A DNA stretch of 17,818 nucleotides. Source: Phytophthora quininea (taxonomy: Eukaryota; Oomycota; Peronosporomycetes; Peronosporales; Peronosporaceae). Below the pieces are notes generated by a model. The model did not search any database and had not been told where the DNA came from. It saw only the letters and a program-made list of their open reading frames with translations. The stretch is from assembly GCA_011947345.1 (NCBI GenBank), contig JAAVTG010000079.1, positions 1 through 17,818 of the forward strand. The letters run 5' to 3'. The position numbers and the translations under genes were made by a program. Below are positions 1-7,374 of this stretch, in pieces (the first letter of the stretch is position 1; each line of letters begins with the position of its first letter).

Positions 1-816
1 CGTGCCAAGATCCACCCGCACACCCTGGAAGAAGTGTGGCGCGAGTACTTGGACGCCAACCGCAACGGCATTCTGGATGAGAACGAGTTGATGACTGCTG
101 CGAGTCTCGCACACGGCGACATTCCGCCGGATGAGTTTGTCAAGGAGGTGCGGGAGTGTGTGCAGCCTGAAAAGCGGGAAAAGGTCCGCGAGATCCCCAC
201 GGCGGAGGGAACAGTGCGCCTCAGCGAGACTCTGACGCCGTACATTACACTGGAACATCTTGAGCGATGCCAGTCCGTGGCGGACGCCTTGATCCGCAAC
301 GTGCGGTACGAATCAAAGGTGGAGCTCATGTCGGAAGACGAAGTGACGTTCCACATGCTGAGCGACAACTTTAAGTTTGCGTGGGGGCAAATGATGGGCA
401 CCCGTGCCAAGCGCACCAAGTTCGTGTGCATCAACGACGACATGAAGTTCCCCAACACTGCAGTGAGTCAAATTCTGCACGAGTTGTTCCTGTCCATCTG
501 GCCCAAGCGCTCGCAGTTCGAGCTCCCGTTCCACCTCAAGAATCGCTACGCGCACATCGACGAGTATCGCGACGCGCAGACGCGTCGCCACATTGCTGCT
601 GGCATTGCTGCCTTTATCCTGCTGCTCGTGGCGTTCGTCTTCCGTGCCGAACTTCGAGCAGTGTTTGGGTTCCAGGACATTGCACGCGCTCGCGCTGCCT
701 CAGCCTCTCAGTTGACACAGAACTTCGAGCAGGCCCAGAAAGAAGAAGAAGGTGAGGACGAGGCACCTGCAGCTGCTGAAGAAGGCACAGAGGAAGCCGA
801 ACTAGAACAAAAGTAG
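1..816 (+). CDS. GNPTAB/Stealth-like GlcNAc-1-phosphotransferase, C-terminal part (5' truncated by window)
   Basis: The frame is open from base 1, so the gene starts upstream; the stop TAG is at 814-816. Visible in order: a canonical EF-hand loop (DANRNGILDENE, 52-87); a Stealth CR4-like block with CINDDM (430-447) and, downstream, a W-P-K-R-S-x-F-E-L-P stretch followed by N-R-Y-x-H-I-D (about 496-560); a single hydrophobic helix (about 586-648); and an acidic Glu-rich tail of about 50 residues. EF-hand, then CR4, then a C-terminal membrane anchor is the order in animal GNPTAB alpha/beta, the Golgi enzyme that transfers GlcNAc-1-phosphate to mannose on lysosomal enzymes. Family membership is seen in motifs; the substrate in this organism is inferred. 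The tail after the membrane segment is long and very acidic. It converges with the gene at 1213-1839. A Stealth protein with another acceptor is the main alternative. Confidence 0.82.
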   Translation, partial: RAKIHPHTLEEVWREYLDANRNGILDENELMTAASLAHGDIPPDEFVKEVRECVQPEKREKVREIPTAEGTVRLSETLTPYITLEHLERCQSVADALIRNVRYESKVELMSEDEVTFHMLSDNFKFAWGQMMGTRAKRTKFVCINDDMKFPNTAVSQILHELFLSIWPKRSQFELPFHLKNRYAHIDEYRDAQTRRHIAAGIAAFILLLVAFVFRAELRAVFGFQDIARARAASASQLTQNFEQAQKEEEGEDEAPAAAEEGTEEAELEQK

Positions 817-1212
817 AGTGAATATGCAAAGGCGCATGCAAAACATTGGACGTGTTTTTGGAGTTTATGTGTTTCTCGCGAAATAGTGTCAAGGGGTTTT
901 CTCCTGCGTCGTGCCGTAGTGTCAGCAGCTCTCCTCATCAACGATGACGTTGGCAATCCCAACGAAATGAAGCGTCGGGCTTCCTCCGGTTCTTCATCCA
1001 AACTCGAGAATTAACCACTTGAAAGAAATCAGGAAGACGGGGAAGCAATGCCAGACAAAGCCGGCGAGGCACGCAGGAAATCGATACACAGAACACGCAG
1101 GCATCTGGCGAAGAGCGTCGTCCCTTGAAAGCGCCCGTGCTAGCCTGCTCCTTCCGCCGTCATGAATAATAGATCCGGGCTTGTCTATAGAAAAAGGTCT
1201 CCGCTGCGCCCT
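817..1212. other. Intergenic space between two convergent 3' ends
   Basis: No convincing coding frame was found here on either strand. Small overlapping frames have no motif. The stretch separates the stop of the Stealth-like gene (+) from the stop of the coiled-coil gene (-), so it should hold both 3' UTRs. T-rich stretches near 852-900 could serve RNA 3'-end formation, but no clear AATAAA was identified. Confidence 0.5.
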
Positions 1213-1839
1213 TTAGTAGACGTCCGGAGGCTGCTGGTAGGCGTTAAGACCCGCGCTATTGCTGGTCTGCAGATGCACTCGCAGCGTGTAGTTGGCCTGC
1301 TCCAGCTTCTTGATGTGGTCTGCGGCCTGCGTGGCCAGCTGTTTGAGTGCATTGTTCTCCTGTTGGCACTCGTCCTTCTGCTGGCTCTGAATGGCGATGG
1401 CTCGCTTCAGCAGTTTGTTCTCGCCATGGAGTCTCTCCATCTCCCTGTCCTGTGCGTTTCCTCGCTGTTGGGCGAGCTGCAGCTCCTGTCGCAGCCGCTG
1501 GAAGTCCACGTCCTTCTTGAGCAGGAACTGCTCGTACTCGGCTCTTATCCGGGCGATCTCGGCCTGTTTGACCTGCTCAAAGTACTCTACGTGGCGCTGG
1601 CTGTACTTGGGGGCGTCGTCCGAGGCGTCGTCGGAGACGCTGGCGTCGCCCATACGGCAGCGTTTCTTGCGCGAGCTCGAACGGGTCGGCCAGACGCGAG
1701 CGCTTCTTGAGGCCGTCACGGAGCACTGCAGAGGGAACGGACACAAACGGGGATAGAAGGGATCGTCAGCTATCGATTGAGGTGCTGCATGTCGGCAGGG
1801 GGCGGGAAGCCTACCTGGGGTGGCGGCGATGGAGGCCAT
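1213..1839 (-). CDS. Small nuclear coiled-coil protein, candidate akirin-like, two exons with a frame break
   Basis: Exon 1 starts at ATG 1839-1837 (MASIAATP) and a clear intron (1814-1726) follows. The first residues of exon 2 read VLRDGLKKRSRLADPFELA in the spliced frame. The rest of the protein, from KKRCRMGDAS to the stop TAA at 1215-1213, lies in another frame. It includes a long amphipathic coiled coil (about 1600-1290). A net one-base gain or two-base loss near 1665-1685 would join them; alternatively translation starts at ATG 1653-1651. Akirins are small nuclear transcription cofactors with a basic LKR...DP...KRRRC nuclear-localisation stretch and a C-terminal R-x-EYEQ-I/F-L helix. 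Here LKKRSRLADP, KKRCR and IRAEYEQFLLKK resemble that layout, but the coiled coil extends further than in animal akirins. The identity is inferred from this pattern only; a generic coiled-coil nuclear protein is the alternative. Confidence 0.6.
   Translation of the reverse strand: MASIAATPGRLPAPCRHAAPQSIADDPFYPRLCPFPLQCSVTASRSARVWPTRSSSRKKRCRMGDASVSDDASDDAPKYSQRHVEYFEQVKQAEIARIRAEYEQFLLKKDVDFQRLRQELQLAQQRGNAQDREMERLHGENKLLKRAIAIQSQQKDECQQENNALKQLATQAADHIKKLEQANYTLRVHLQTSNSAGLNAYQQPPDVY
1726..1814 (-). other. 89-bp intron in the coiled-coil gene
   Basis: On the minus strand the intron starts GTAGGC after CCCCAG and ends CCCTCTGCAG. A GCTGAC branch-like site lies internally and a pyrimidine-rich tract precedes the acceptor. 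Exon 1 is 25 nt of coding sequence. Sequence signals are good, but the downstream frame is broken, so the exact splice phase cannot be confirmed. Confidence 0.6.
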
Positions 1840-2189
1840 GGCTAGCAGACTCTTGTGCGCTTCACTATGGGAGTTTTACTGTGAGGACGAGGGGCGTTTT
1901 CCGAGATTTTGTCTCACTTGGCGTTTGTATGCAGTTGGGTAACCAACGGATAAGCTTGGCTTTTGTATGCAGAGCCAGGGGAGAAGCGCGAGGTTTCCGG
2001 AAGGTTGCAGAAAGGTTGCATAGATTAACCAATCAGATGGAAGCGCCAGAAGTGAACCATTTCAACTTGTTGCAGTTGCCCTTCATGCATTGCTAACCAG
2101 CCAGCCGTGTGGATAGCACACAACTCACCTGCTAGCTACGACGCTGCCTTGCCCATGCTTGCGAGTGTCCACAGTTCTATGACTACAGC
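1840..2189. promoter_or_regulatory. Divergent upstream region of the coiled-coil (-) and SPOC (+) genes
   Basis: This region separates two divergently read genes. It holds a CCAAT pentamer on the + strand (2029-2033) after two copies of AAGGTTGCA separated by a few bases (about 2001-2020), and two copies of TTTGTATGCAG (about 1924-1934 and 1961-1971). No supported coding frame is present. A promoter role is inferred from position; none of these words is proved to be a binding site. The 5' end of the SPOC gene could extend into this stretch. Confidence 0.35.
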
Positions 2190-3000
2190 ATGAAAAATGA
2201 GGCAGCCTTCGGTCGGTTGCTGCAAAACTGGCGACGCTCGTGGGGCGACGCCACGGCCGCCAGGATTCCATCACAGCTGGAGCAAGTCAGCAATCCAAGA
2301 AATTCACTCACGCGATGCCGCAGCTTCTTTCTTGCTCACTTCTCAATTCTCCGCGTCGAAAGCAAGCTGGCCATGCCGTCCGACCCGAGACGCAAGAGGA
2401 TGCTGACGAGTTTCAGGCTCCCGCCAGCCTCCTGCCAAGCTCGGGTAACGCCCTACCATCAAAGCTTCTACCAGGCAAGTGCAGCAGTCTCACTGGAAGC
2501 GATGGTGCTGCCTTCTCCAAGTTGTTACCTTCTCCAGCCCAGTAAAAACCTGGTCGTTGAGCTGCGGCGTAGCGGCATCCCGCGCTGCAACTGCCTAGCA
2601 ACGCCAATCACCTCCACCGTCGACGCTCGCCTGTACGCAGCAACCTGTGTATGAAACACGACAATTGACAGCTAACGTCATTGCTCTTCTTTGCCAGACC
2701 TGTCAGTGTCGACGTCGTCATGCTGGCCCGCTTGAGCACGGCGCGCGACTTCTTATGCTCGACCGCTGGGACGTCAAGTGCATCGTGTACGAACCCAAAC
2801 CAGACTCCATGGCCGACGTAGACAGCTTCTACAGGTTCATGCACTACCTCAAGCAAGGCCGCGATGGCAGCGCGAGAGCTGGGGTGGCTCTAGACATGGA
2901 GGCCCAGGGCTTCAAGATATTTATTCTGCCTCCGGGCGGCGTGGCGCGAGCGTTCGGCTACGATGGCGACATGATGCTCGCCGTGCTGCGCTCGCGTTGA
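2190..3000 (+). CDS. SPOC-domain protein, frame broken by several small indels
   Basis: Three frames together give one protein ending at TGA 2998-3000. An early Pro/Ser-rich part (LLPSSGNALPSKLLPGKC at about 2423-2480) leads to VVELRRSGIPRCNC (about 2554-2595). After an intron comes VDVVMLARLSTARDF (about 2708-2752), then RWDVKCIVYEP, DSFYRFMHYLKQ and FKIFILPPGG (about 2764-2940). This order of strands and helices, with an SG-x-P-x-C entry, FMHYL helix and F-x-L-P-P strand, matches SPOC domains of Spen/FPA and Bye1/PHF3/DIDO proteins. Those act in transcription and RNA 3'-end control through phospho-CTD or co-repressor contacts. Frame changes near 2538-2540, 2552-2553 and 2753-2754 sit in or next to short homopolymers. 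The start at 2190 is uncertain. Sequencing error is the favoured reading, pseudogene the alternative. Confidence 0.6.
2647..2697 (+). other. 51-bp intron inside the SPOC-domain gene
   Basis: The intron begins GTGTATGA (GTATGA two bases later is an alternative donor) and ends CTTCTTTGCCAG. A GCTAAC branch-like site lies about 30 bases before the acceptor. Without removal, the frame carrying SGIPRCNC stops at TGA 2652-2654. The exact donor depends on how many indels lie in the upstream exon. Confidence 0.55.
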
Positions 3001-3123
3001 TGGCGCTAGAAGTCGGCAAATGAATTGTCGAAATCGAAGGCGGAAGCTTCCAATACAGCAAAGACTGCTGATCGACGGCTACACGAAATTGCGCTTCAGT
3101 AATCGCTATCGTAATATCGCTCT

Positions 3124-3959
3124 TCAATCTCCTTGCACCACAACTCTTGAGGAACCTTGCTCCCGCAGCTCTGCAGAGTTTTCACCAGGGGTTGTAGGGA
3201 GAAATACCACGAGGAGAACACCGGCAACCACTTGGTCAGAATTTTCCCCTGCGTTATACAGGTATCGCATCATGCCAAGGTTACGCTTGCTGGAACGCCA
3301 CATTAACCACATCGCTAGAAATATAGCCTCCCTCGTACAGTAGCTGGATAATACCGTAGCAGCATCTATCGCTACTCATGCCAGCCGCCTCCAGAAAAAC
3401 TTGCTCGATAGCCTTTAACGAATGCTGAGTCCGTGGGTTATCACATCTGCTGAAATGCGTCCTTTGCGAAGCAAGAACTTCAAAAATTGACCTGGTGTAG
3501 CCGTACACGCAATAGCACCGATAAAAGAATCACCGCTATGATCTGCCATCTCTCTCACCAATTCCAATCTTGTCAGGAAACCATTCTTCCTTGATACAGA
3601 TGAATGTCAGCATTATTTTCTTCGCCCTGTTCTTGATGTCGCTTCATTTTCCAATGGCGTTACTCCTCCAAACTAGCTTCATGACGTGCGCTTCATTCCA
3701 TCAGTAGGTCTTTGGTGGATTTCCCAGAATGTGGTTTGTCTGTCCACTTATTAGGCATTCGGAGAAGCAAGCAAGAAACGTCTGCACGGTCACCCGCGGA
3801 TGAAAGCACCCGTTATCTGGGTTGCCACCGCTTCCGACCTCCAGCAAATCAATCAAGGCTGCTCCATTTCACTAGGCCAGCATCTTGACCTGGGCCGTTC
3901 TGGAGACCCTTGCTCTGAATGCAGGAAAGCAGCTTCGAGTACTTCCGAAGGGATTACTA
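3124..3959 (-). pseudogene. 3' half of the interrupted ankyrin-type gene (left of the insertion)
   Basis: Reading leftward from the repeat, the ankyrin frame continues as FLYDKVVIPSEVLEAAF and then degenerates. Recognisable repeat units recur in different frames: a segment with GQFLKFLLRKGRISADVI (about 3440-3500), one with GIIQLLYEGGYISSDVVNVAF (about 3290-3352), and GMMRYLYNAGENSDQVVAGVL (about 3215-3282). Each has the V/L-x-x-L/F-L-Y-x-x-G-x-I-S-x-x-V/L pattern seen in the right-hand half. The frame is lost several times between them, and 3540-3900 holds little that reads as protein. The fragment ends about 120 bases from the convergent SPOC stop. This is the remainder of the same gene as 9048-10326, separated by the copia insertion. 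Confidence 0.7.
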
Positions 3960-4349
3960 CTTTGTCGTATAAAAACTAGAGCATACCGCGGCAGTTTGTC
4001 ATTGTTGCTGTAGCTTTCTTGGTAGCCTGCGTGATCACTTTAGCTGAGATGCATCCCTTGCCATACAAGAACTCCAGGACGGCAAGGCGTTTGTCGTCGC
4101 ACGACTTCGTGCCTGGAGTTTTGACTGCGGCCATGAAAGCCTTAACTATAGTACTGGATGGCATGGATTCCTGGCTGTCCAAGAGCTTTACCATATCAAG
4201 TCCCCCACCAGCGGCCGCTGCTACGAATGCATCCTGTAGTGAAGCTAGTCGACAGTCTTCGATGGTCAACATATACTTCACAACCTCAATTCAACAACTT
4301 CCCGCCGCAGTCATGAAGGCCTCATCAAGCGTAGACGTTGTCACTTGTC
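3960..4349. repeat. Left copy of a 390-bp direct repeat of ankyrin coding sequence
   Basis: This segment appears identical base for base to 9032-9421 (offset 5072) by eye, and both copies encode the same 101-residue minus-strand frame. Identity stops at 3959/9031 (A versus G) and 4350/9422 (T versus C). On its left the ankyrin frame continues into host sequence; on its right lies copia sequence. It therefore occupies the place of a target-site duplication, not an LTR. Both in-frame nonsense codons of the host gene are present here (minus-strand TAG at 3978-3976 and TGA at 4293-4291). Confidence 0.9.
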
Positions 4350-4591
4350 TGTTGGAAAACGCATCATCTTTTGTCACGACAAGTGAAGTTGAAGTCAGCT
4401 TCTGGAACTAGCTAGCAGAGTGATGGTAGAAAGGCTTAGTGAGTCCGCACGCGGAAGTGCGTCCTCAGTCCGAAAGTTCCCTAAGAGTAACAAGTTGTTT
4501 GTGAGTGAGTTCGATCCGCGTTCCGTTAGGGTTACGAGCCCAAGTACCTCGCGCTGCGCTACACGTTGGTGAACTGCACTACTACGACAAG
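4350..4591 (+). other. Copia leader with possible 5' LTR remnant and primer-binding site
   Basis: This is non-coding sequence between the left host repeat and the gag ATG. A CGCAC/GTGCG hairpin (4446-4461) is visible. The stretch ending CTACA at 4563, a CGT spacer, then TGGTGAACTGCAC from 4567 has the layout of an LTR end (CA), short gap and a primer-binding site starting TGG. No second LTR copy exists in the window to compare, and the tRNA cannot be named, so this is a weak inference. If right, the insert begins within the 5' LTR. Confidence 0.3.
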
Positions 4592-5755
4592 ATGTCATCC
4601 GCGTCCGACTCCGAGGACGATCGTCGCAAGAGCAAGACGGACAAGACGTTCCGGATCAACTCTTCTGGCAATCCAGTCAACTGGGACGGCGAAAACTGGC
4701 TGTTCTACAAGAAGAGCATGAAGATCGTGTTCCAGAAGAGCTTGCTGCTCGACATAGCAGAAGGCAAGGTCAAGGAAGACACTGAGTGGACGGATGACTA
4801 CACGAAGAAACAAGCGAAGATCCAGATGCTGATCATGGGTTCGCTGACGAAGAGACTCGCCCAGCAGTTGATAGACACGGAGTCTGGAACCGAGATGTGG
4901 GGTGAGCTCTGCAACATCTACGACGGCAAGAAGAATGATGCCACCAAGGCGCAGAAAGTGTATCGCTTACAAGGTGAGCTGCACCGGACTCATCTGCGTG
5001 CTAATGGAGACGTTCGAGGACACCTGTACACGATGTTCAGGATCAAGAACGAGCTCAAGGAGCTTGGATCTCCGTTGAGTGATCTTCAGATGGTGGACAT
5101 GTTGTTGCGCAGTCTGCCGCAGCAGGTGTGCTACAACGAACTTCGTCGGAAAGTGTTATTCAGCTCCAACATGAGTAAATACACGCCAGAACTTGTGCGA
5201 GAACTGATCCTCACGGCTGAGGCGCGCAGCAGGGACTGGGAAAAGAACGCATTTGGCAGCAACCAAGGCGGCAAGAAGAAGCAAAGCAACGCTTCAAGTG
5301 GTCCGAAGGGCAAGGCTGCTGGTGATGGATCGAAGAAGAAGTCGAAGACCGACATCAAGTGCTTCAATTGTGGTGGCATGGGTCACTACAAGAGCGATTG
5401 TCCTGTCCTGGAGGAGAAACCCAGTGCGGAGAAGAAGGCAAGCGCGAAGATGGCACGCTCGGGTGAGAAACCCACGAAGAAGATCGCATCACAGCAGAAG
5501 GACGACGACGACAAAAGCTGCGGGCACAAGCGTGACGTGGTTGTGGGCGAAGTTGTCAAGAGAGTCGCAAAGGATTACGACGCAAGCCGTTGGTATTTCG
5601 ACAGCGGAATCAACGTACACATCGTGGCGTGCAAGGAATATTTTACGATGCTGAACAGCATGGAGGACAGCGACTGGAACCCAAGTATCTCGGGATTCGC
5701 AGACGGTGTTGACGCCAAGGCTGAGGTTTTGGTACCATTGTGCTCGCTACAGTGA
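4592..5755 (+). CDS. gag: Copia Gag and N-terminal part of aspartic protease
   Basis: The start is taken at ATG 4592-4594 (MSSASDSEDDRRK) because no other ATG lies upstream in this frame and copia Gag begins near such an acidic/basic leader. The UBN2-type Gag core spans about 4670-5220, with WDGENWLFYKKSM near its start. A CCHC zinc knuckle, CFNCGGMGHYKSDC (5360-5401), binds RNA during packaging. A Lys-rich linker follows. The protease active site lies at 5591-5620 as W-Y-F-DSGIN-V-H; most copia proteases have DSGA, so the residue after the Gly is unusual. The frame ends at TGA 5753-5755 because of a break near 5725-5730. The remaining protease strands continue in the next frame, so Gag-Pol was probably one polyprotein. 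Confidence 0.85.
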   Translation: MSSASDSEDDRRKSKTDKTFRINSSGNPVNWDGENWLFYKKSMKIVFQKSLLLDIAEGKVKEDTEWTDDYTKKQAKIQMLIMGSLTKRLAQQLIDTESGTEMWGELCNIYDGKKNDATKAQKVYRLQGELHRTHLRANGDVRGHLYTMFRIKNELKELGSPLSDLQMVDMLLRSLPQQVCYNELRRKVLFSSNMSKYTPELVRELILTAEARSRDWEKNAFGSNQGGKKKQSNASSGPKGKAAGDGSKKKSKTDIKCFNCGGMGHYKSDCPVLEEKPSAEKKASAKMARSGEKPTKKIASQQKDDDDKSCGHKRDVVVGEVVKRVAKDYDASRWYFDSGINVHIVACKEYFTMLNSMEDSDWNPSISGFADGVDAKAEVLVPLCSLQ

Positions 5756-7374
5756 TAGATGAAGAGATAGTTCTCGTGTACCTCGAAGACGTGCTATACG
5801 TACCAAAAGCTGGCTGTAACCTCTTCTCACCCGGACAAGCACTTGAGCATGGCTTCAAGATGTCGTGGGACCAGGAAACTATGATGTTTGGTATGATGTT
5901 TGATGGCATTGAAGTGCTCCGTGCGGTGCATGAACATCGACTTTGGGCTTTTAACGCGCACAGCATTGGTGGCGTGAAGGTCGACAAGAAGACTACTGTC
6001 GTGAAGAGACAAGTAGTGGCAAATTTTGCGGTGACAGACGGAGTCGAGGACATCGATGTTTGGCACGCACGCCTGGGGCACACTTGCCCGGAATATATTC
6101 GCCTGATGTTCGATCGTGGTATGGCCAAGGGTATCATGCTGATGAAGCGTGGCAGGATGGATTGCGCTGACTGTCATTTCGGCAAGCAGAGACGCAAGAC
6201 CTACAAGAAGAGTCTCGAACGGAATATTGCGAAGGTGAATGACATGATTTTCGCCGACTTATTGATTCCTGGACTACACAATGGCACACAATACAGTGCA
6301 GTGTTAGTCGTGATGGACGGGTTTTCGCGTTTCTTGACTACGTATCTGCTCAAGTCCAAGTCTGAAGACGAGGTGAACGGGTACATGGAGCAGTACATTG
6401 CATGGGCTGAGCGGCAACACGGACGCAGAGTTGACACGGTAGTCACTCGGCGGTGGAACGCTGAGAAAGAGTCCAGTGATGAGCAAGACGAAGTAATCGG
6501 ACCGGTGAAGCAGGTGCTTACGGACAAAGGTGCAGAGTTCTGCAACAACAGCATTGAACGCTGGTATGCCAAGAAGGGCATTGTTCACACCAAGGTTGGT
6601 CCGAAGTCGTCTCAATTGAATCTCGTAGAAAGAACACACCAGACTTTGATTGGAATGGTGAAGACAATGATGCACGACTCGGGGCTGCCGAGATCATTTT
6701 GGATGCATGCGTTGCAGACAGCTGTCTATATCAAGAACAGAGTATTTTGCAAGGGCGCAGGGCGTACTCCTTATGAGATGATGTATGGCGCCAAGCCAGA
6801 TATTCATCATATTCGTACATTTGGGTCGTTAGTGTACTGCCACACGCCACTCGCCAAGCGCAAGAAACTGGAAGTAAACTGCAAGGTGGGTTTTCTCATC
6901 GGCTATCAAGAGGATGTTGTTGGCTGCCAGGTATACTTTCCTGCCGAGCACCAGAAGGGCTTCGTGGCTAATGTGAAGGTAAACGAGACAATTAAGTACA
7001 AGGATCGCTATGGTAGCGAGTTCAAGACCAAGGTGAACAAATGGCTGCAGACTTTCGATGAGTATATTCGGGATGGAGATATCGACGACGTAGAATGTGA
7101 CAGCGAAGAATCTCAACGTGCTGAGTGTGATGAAAATTCGGTGCGTGACGACAGTAATGTCGAGATGCAGAGCGCTGCTGCGTGTGCAGACGATCTCGAT
7201 GAAGCAGAGCAAGCGCTGTGGAACAACGTGGTGCGCGACAGCGTACTCCCAAGGTTGACGGGAGCAGTCCTAGCAGCGACTTCGCGGAAAATGACCAGCA
7301 ATTGTGGGATGATATCCTGCGAAACAGCTCACTGCCCGACTATGATGATGCGTGTGAAACGCAGGAGGGCGTGA
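5740..7374 (+). CDS. pol: Copia end of protease and integrase
   Basis: This continues the polyprotein after the break near 5725-5730. The protease end carries DVLYVP and NLFS (about 5785-5830). The GAG pre-integrase zinc site has His codons at 6064-6066 and 6079-6081 and Cys codons at 6163-6165 and 6172-6174. The integrase core has Asp 6256-6258, Asp 6523-6525 and Glu 6628-6630. Integrase joins cDNA to the genome. Between the first two acidic residues there is a charged insertion of roughly 25 residues (about 6410-6510) not typical of copia cores. After the core comes an acidic linker. The true frame leaves this ORF at the CCC run 7248-7250; the last 40 residues of the ORF are out-of-frame read-through to the stop at 7372-7374. 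Confidence 0.85.
   Translation: MLATVIDEEIVLVYLEDVLYVPKAGCNLFSPGQALEHGFKMSWDQETMMFGMMFDGIEVLRAVHEHRLWAFNAHSIGGVKVDKKTTVVKRQVVANFAVTDGVEDIDVWHARLGHTCPEYIRLMFDRGMAKGIMLMKRGRMDCADCHFGKQRRKTYKKSLERNIAKVNDMIFADLLIPGLHNGTQYSAVLVVMDGFSRFLTTYLLKSKSEDEVNGYMEQYIAWAERQHGRRVDTVVTRRWNAEKESSDEQDEVIGPVKQVLTDKGAEFCNNSIERWYAKKGIVHTKVGPKSSQLNLVERTHQTLIGMVKTMMHDSGLPRSFWMHALQTAVYIKNRVFCKGAGRTPYEMMYGAKPDIHHIRTFGSLVYCHTPLAKRKKLEVNCKVGFLIGYQEDVVGCQVYFPAEHQKGFVANVKVNETIKYKDRYGSEFKTKVNKWLQTFDEYIRDGDIDDVECDSEESQRAECDENSVRDDSNVEMQSAAACADDLDEAEQALWNNVVRDSVLPRLTGAVLAATSRKMTSNCGMISCETAHCPTMMMRVKRRRA

Noticed and set aside
1162..1710. 182-residue plus-strand frame
   Set aside because: It is the Leu-rich antisense shadow of the coiled-coil gene on the other strand.
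3960..4349. The 390-bp repeats as copia LTRs (they can be bounded as TG...CA and contain GTATAAAA)
   Set aside because: They encode ankyrin-type repeats in one frame with both outer flanks, and no primer-binding site or polypurine tract adjoins them. TG and CA dinucleotides and a short TATA-like word are expected by chance.
5720..5760. Programmed frameshift between copia gag/protease and integrase
   Set aside because: The break falls inside the protease, not between gag and pol, and matches the homopolymer one-base losses seen in ordinary host genes.
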